The translations under genes were made by a program, and so were the position numbers. A model generated the notes under the pieces. That model searched no databases and had not been told where the DNA came from. It saw nothing but the letters and a program-made list of their open reading frames with translations. From positions 1 to 34,849 of the forward strand of contig NZ_JARRQY010000061.1 of NCBI RefSeq assembly GCF_037381185.1: a stretch of 34,849 bases of DNA, in the 5' to 3' direction. The DNA comes from Acidihalobacter_A sp037381185. Its GTDB lineage: Bacteria > Pseudomonadota > Gammaproteobacteria > DSM-5130 > Acidihalobacteraceae. Below, piece by piece: positions 31,571-34,849 of the stretch; the stretch's first letter is position 1; each line of letters opens with the position of its first letter.

Positions 31571-33493
31571 TCAAACCTTGAACGAAGACACCTTGTCTTC
31601 CAGATCACTGGCCAGCCGCGCCAACTCCTGAGCCGCCGTCGCCACCTGTTCCGAACCGCCGGACGTATCCTCGATCCCCTGTGCGATGGCGGTCACGTTC
31701 CGGTCGATCTCCTCGGCCACTGCGCCCTGCTCCTCGGTGGCACTGGCGATGTGCAGATTCATGTCGTTGATGACGGTCACGGCACGCGTGATGGACTCGA
31801 GCGACGAGCCGGCGCGCGATGCCGTCTCCACGCTGTTGCTGGCGCGTTCGCGGCTCGCCTGCATCACCTCCACCGCGCTCTGGGCACCACTCTGCAGGCG
31901 CTCGATCATACCCTGAATTTCCTGGGTGGACTCATGGGTGCGGCTGGCCAGCGTGCGCACCTCGTCGGCGACAACGGCAAAGCCGCGCCCGTGCTCGCCG
32001 GCTCGCGCCGCCTCGATGGCCGCGTTGAGCGCCAGCAGGTTGGTCTGTTCGGAAATCGCGCGGATCACGTCAAGCACCTTGCCGATCCCGATACTCTCCG
32101 TCTCCAGTTCATGGATGACGGTGGCGCCGCGCTCGATCTCGGCCGCCAGGTCTTCTATGGCGCGCACCGCATCGGCCACCACCTGACTCCCCGAGGACGC
32201 TTCGGAATCGGCCGTCGTGGCGTTCTGCGCCGCTTCGGCCGCGTTCTTCGCCACCTCGCCTACCGTGGAAGCCATTTCAGTCATGGCCGTAGCCAATTGT
32301 TCGGCCTCGCCGCGACTGCGCGCCATGTGCTCGTTGGTTTGCGAGCTGGAGGCACTGAGTTCCTCCGCCGCCGCCGCAAGCTGCGCGGAGGTGCTGCTGA
32401 TGTGTTTGATCACGTCGTGAACCTTGCCGACGAAGACGTTGAAACGCTGCGCCAGTTCGGCCACTTCATCGGAGCCCTCATTCGGCAGGCGCTGGGTGAG
32501 ATCGCCTTCGCCTTCGGCAATATCGGTCATGCGCTCGACGGCGCGCCCGAGCGGGCGGGTGATGCTGCGCGCGATCAGAAACGCCAGCAGCAGCGCAACC
32601 ACCAGACCGCCCACCGCCGCCAGCAGAATATTGCGTATCGCGGCCTGTTCGGCGGCGACGAAGTAATGCAGATCGAGGCCGAGCACCAGCACGCCCAACG
32701 GCTGACCACTGACGTCCTTGACCGTGCGCGCATAGATGCCCAGGGTCTTACCATCGACCTGATCGGTCAGATAAACGACCTGCCCCTTCATCGCGGCCGC
32801 AAACTCTTTGGCATTCAGCACCTTGGCATCGCCCAGCGTGCTGGCATAGACGCTCATACCGCCATTGGCAGCAGGTACGTACAGACCGGCGTCCGCATGG
32901 TAGACCTGCTTGAACTCACCGAAGAACGGTTTGCCGAAGGAAAAGCCGAATTCGACCGATCCCACGTGCTTGCCGTCGTAGGCAATCGGTGCGATGCCGC
33001 GGATGGACAGCCCCGCAATGCCGCGCTCCAGCCCCGAATACGCCTTGTCGTTCGCATTGGCGTCGACGACGAGCTTGCGGAAGGAGGACAGGTCGTCGCC
33101 GAATTTCTGCGGCTTGTGCAAGCGCAGAAAGGAGGTCGCGGGCGGGACGTGGAACTGGAATTGGCGCACCGCGTACTGTTTGGAAAACTGCTGATAGATC
33201 GGCATGGTCAGCGCTTCGAGCGCCGAGCGATTGCCTTCGGCCAGTGCCTGCGCAACGGGCGGCATGTCGGCCATGGCCTTGCTGAGCACGACGGCTTCCT
33301 GAGCCTTGGCCTGAATCGAGAACACCAGCATGTCGTAGAGCGTTTCCAGCTGGCGGTGCTGCGACTCCCGCGCCAATCCCTGCAACACACCCAGCGAAAT
33401 CGGGATGACGATCGCCATGAGCACGACAATCACGAGAACGACGCTCGCTCCGATACGCACACCGATACGCAGATTGGCAAAACGCTTGAACAT
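31571..33493 (-). CDS. Methyl-accepting chemotaxis protein with dCache-type sensor
   Basis: This chemoreceptor of 640 residues has a first membrane helix at about 12-38 and a periplasmic double-Cache sensor at about 45-280. The family blocks F-H-V-P-P-A-T-S-F-L-R-L-H-K-P and K-H-V-G-S-V-E-F-G point to the dCache_3 group. A second helix lies at about 288-310, then HAMP and a signalling domain with the tip S-E-Q-T-N-L-L-A-L-N-A-A-I-E-A-A-R-A-G. The start at 33493 is preferred over an ATG at 33532 because GAGG-type sequence precedes it and the short extra N-terminus lacks character. A near-perfect FliA promoter lies about 100 bp upstream, so expression is tied to flagellar genes. The ligand is unknown. 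Confidence 0.92.
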   Translation of the reverse strand: MFKRFANLRIGVRIGASVVLVIVVLMAIVIPISLGVLQGLARESQHRQLETLYDMLVFSIQAKAQEAVVLSKAMADMPPVAQALAEGNRSALEALTMPIYQQFSKQYAVRQFQFHVPPATSFLRLHKPQKFGDDLSSFRKLVVDANANDKAYSGLERGIAGLSIRGIAPIAYDGKHVGSVEFGFSFGKPFFGEFKQVYHADAGLYVPAANGGMSVYASTLGDAKVLNAKEFAAAMKGQVVYLTDQVDGKTLGIYARTVKDVSGQPLGVLVLGLDLHYFVAAEQAAIRNILLAAVGGLVVALLLAFLIARSITRPLGRAVERMTDIAEGEGDLTQRLPNEGSDEVAELAQRFNVFVGKVHDVIKHISSTSAQLAAAAEELSASSSQTNEHMARSRGEAEQLATAMTEMASTVGEVAKNAAEAAQNATTADSEASSGSQVVADAVRAIEDLAAEIERGATVIHELETESIGIGKVLDVIRAISEQTNLLALNAAIEAARAGEHGRGFAVVADEVRTLASRTHESTQEIQGMIERLQSGAQSAVEVMQASRERASNSVETASRAGSSLESITRAVTVINDMNLHIASATEEQGAVAEEIDRNVTAIAQGIEDTSGGSEQVATAAQELARLASDLEDKVSSFKV

Positions 33494-33583
33494 ATCCTCG
33501 CCCTCTCTCTCAAGGTCCGGGCACCCGCGCAAGGTGCCGCCGGGGAAAGAGCCGTCATCCGCTCATCCCCCTACTCGATAATA

Positions 33584-33610
33584 GTATCGGCACAAAACAC
33601 CACGGCTTTA
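33584..33610 (-). promoter_or_regulatory. Sigma-28 (FliA) promoter of the chemoreceptor gene
   Basis: On the minus strand TAAA (33610-33607) is followed by exactly 15 bases and then GCCGATAC (33591-33584). The FliA consensus is TAAA, 15 bases, GCCGATAA, so seven of eight -10 positions and all four -35 core positions match. It lies about 90 bases upstream of the chemoreceptor start and points toward it. Confidence 0.85.
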
Positions 33611-33684
33611 GAAAGGTTTTGTAGCATGCCGGCCCCAGCCCTACACGCCAGCGTGCGCAAGCACCCAAGCCGAACGGCGGATCT

Positions 33685-34849
33685 TCAGGCAGGAACCACT
33701 TCGATAGAGAAGTTCTCGCCCTGCCAACGGTCATCTGCGCGCCAGCGCAGGGTGAAGTCGATGCGCGTTCCGGCGGCGAGATCGCGTGTCGGCACACGCG
33801 CCAGATGCCCGAGCATCCAGTCCTCGGTCTGCGTATCGCGCACGTTCTGCCAGCCGTTCACCCCCCAGTGCACCATGGCCGGCGCACGCAGCAGAAGCCG
33901 CAGCTCCTGCCCCGCGCGCAGACGGCGCGGCCGCTGACGGAAACGCCACAACACGTAGTCGAGTTCCGGGATGCGCCCGGCGTAGCGTTCCCGCACGCCC
34001 GGCGGCGCATCGACGGGGCTACCTTGCTGCACGCTCAGGCACAGCTTGACGAACTCGCTGTGCGCCCACACCAGCGGCATCGCCGCCCCGGTAGGCCGGC
34101 CGGGGAACAGACCGCGCTCCGGCATGGGCGCAGCGTCCCAGACCTGCTCCGGCAACAAACCGCCGCGGCCGGTCATCGCGGCCATTGCGCGCACGTAGTC
34201 TCCCGCGTCCTCACCGGCAAGCAGCGCGTAATGCCCGCGTTCGCCGGTCAGCAGCGGCCAGCCCCGACCGCGCCCGGTACCGTCGAAGGGACGTCCGTCG
34301 CTGTGCTCGCCGTAGCCGTCGCCGTTGTAGCGATGCCAGACCGGCCCGTTCGGCGTCTGCCTGCGCAGCAGCCTGTCCACCACTTCGACGCTGGCAGCGA
34401 CGTGAGGATCGTGCGGATCGCGCAGCCCGTAGCGCACCAGTTGCAGGAAATCGGTCGAAATCTGCTGGTTGGCGGGACGATCGTAATCGTGTGCGCGATT
34501 CTTGATGAACAGATGCTCGGCCTTGGCGCCGTCGCAGACCAGTACGTTCGCCGGCGCCGCCCGCAGGTAATAGCCGGACACGCCCAACTCGCGGGCCAGC
34601 GGCGTATCGCTCGCCCAGCACCAGTCCTCGATGCTGGCATTCCAGTAGTCGGCCACCATCAGCGCCAGATCGGCCGCCGGCTGCGGCACGAACCGCGCGC
34701 CCTCGACCAGCGCGGCGATGACGATGGCGAGCGTGAAGGTGTTGACGCCGGGGTCCTCCTCCCAGCGGTCCTGACCGGTGCTCGGCCCTTCCGCCAGCAT
34801 GAAACGCAGAGCACCCGCCACCATGTCCGCCACCGGCATCTCGCCCAGC
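33685..34849 (-). CDS. GH15 glucoamylase-family protein, C-terminal part (runs off the window)
   Basis: This is the C-terminal 387 or so residues of a glycoside hydrolase family 15 protein (glucan 1,4-alpha-glucosidase or glucodextranase type), which releases glucose from the non-reducing ends of alpha-glucans by inversion. The general-acid region Q-D-R-W-E-E-D-P-G-V-N-T-F-T-L-A is present, and the second catalytic glutamate is likely that in L-L-P-E-Q-V-W-D. The (alpha/alpha)6 barrel ends at about the F-V-K-L-C-L-S helix. A beta-rich C-terminal domain follows with V-H-W-G-V-N-G-W-Q and W-R-A-D-D-R-W-Q-G-E-N-F, common in bacterial members. The N-terminal domain and start lie outside the window. 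Location of the enzyme cannot be judged. Confidence 0.85.
   Translation of the reverse strand, partial: LGEMPVADMVAGALRFMLAEGPSTGQDRWEEDPGVNTFTLAIVIAALVEGARFVPQPAADLALMVADYWNASIEDWCWASDTPLARELGVSGYYLRAAPANVLVCDGAKAEHLFIKNRAHDYDRPANQQISTDFLQLVRYGLRDPHDPHVAASVEVVDRLLRRQTPNGPVWHRYNGDGYGEHSDGRPFDGTGRGRGWPLLTGERGHYALLAGEDAGDYVRAMAAMTGRGGLLPEQVWDAAPMPERGLFPGRPTGAAMPLVWAHSEFVKLCLSVQQGSPVDAPPGVRERYAGRIPELDYVLWRFRQRPRRLRAGQELRLLLRAPAMVHWGVNGWQNVRDTQTEDWMLGHLARVPTRDLAAGTRIDFTLRWRADDRWQGENFSIEVVPA

Noticed and set aside
31751..33937. 728-codon plus-strand open frame opposite the dCache chemoreceptor
   Set aside because: The minus-strand frame is an unmistakable MCP with its own sigma-28 promoter; the plus frame is a shadow.

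Overview
The window reads as a chromosomal segment of a GC-rich, motile, aerobic gammaproteobacterium. The signs are a linked ampD-ampE pair, Uup, a DUF2058 (YaiL-like) protein, a DUF2322 protein, a YdfG-type dehydrogenase, an oxygen-dependent protoporphyrinogen oxidase, and chemoreceptors with a flagellar sigma-28 promoter. The genus cannot be fixed from the sequence alone; a Chromatiales/Xanthomonadales-like lineage is a guess. Most of the window is ordinary housekeeping and envelope chromosome. I see no CRISPR array, rRNA, tRNA or recognisable defence system.

Region 1 (1-3900) is accessory DNA with visibly lower GC. It starts inside an IS3-family element, then carries a GNAT acetyltransferase, a DUF1330 protein and an unknown membrane protein. 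A chemoreceptor with a cysteine-rich PAS domain follows, lying between two broken RAYT transposase copies. A 42-bp direct repeat (1599-1640 and 3863-3904) bounds the chemoreceptor/RAYT part, and its right copy is the 3' end of an inositol-phosphatase-family gene.

Region 2 (3882-9900) holds the HisN/SuhB-like phosphatase, a DUF2322 protein and a tightly overlapping MacAB-like export operon: membrane fusion protein, ATPase and two FtsX-type permeases. A small membrane protein follows.

Region 3 (9927-19801) is mostly on the minus strand. It has a PAS-GAF-GGDEF-EAL gene whose GGDEF core is deleted, then an overlapping set thioredoxin-ampD-ampE-histidine phosphatase (cell-wall recycling), an orphan ABC-2 permease on the plus strand, and a GFA-family protein. 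Next is an overlapping hemY/ChrR-like cupin/DUF2058 operon.

Region 4 (19995-26732) carries a cold-shock protein, a YgjP-like metallopeptidase, YdfG, a roughly 250-bp near-palindromic repeat element, a DEAD-box-like protein lacking its catalytic residues, the ABC-F ATPase Uup and a CBS-domain protein.

Region 5 (26860-34849) has a decayed alpha/beta hydrolase, a LysE/RhtB exporter, an ilvD gene with an internal deletion, an HD-GYP phosphodiesterase, a dCache chemoreceptor with a strong FliA promoter, and the 3' part of a GH15 glucoamylase that runs off the edge.

The most notable points are the apparent pseudo-helicase, the near-palindromic element, the repeat-bounded chemoreceptor islet, and three genes broken by deletions, frameshifts or a nonsense codon. 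No complete, obviously new multi-gene system is visible.
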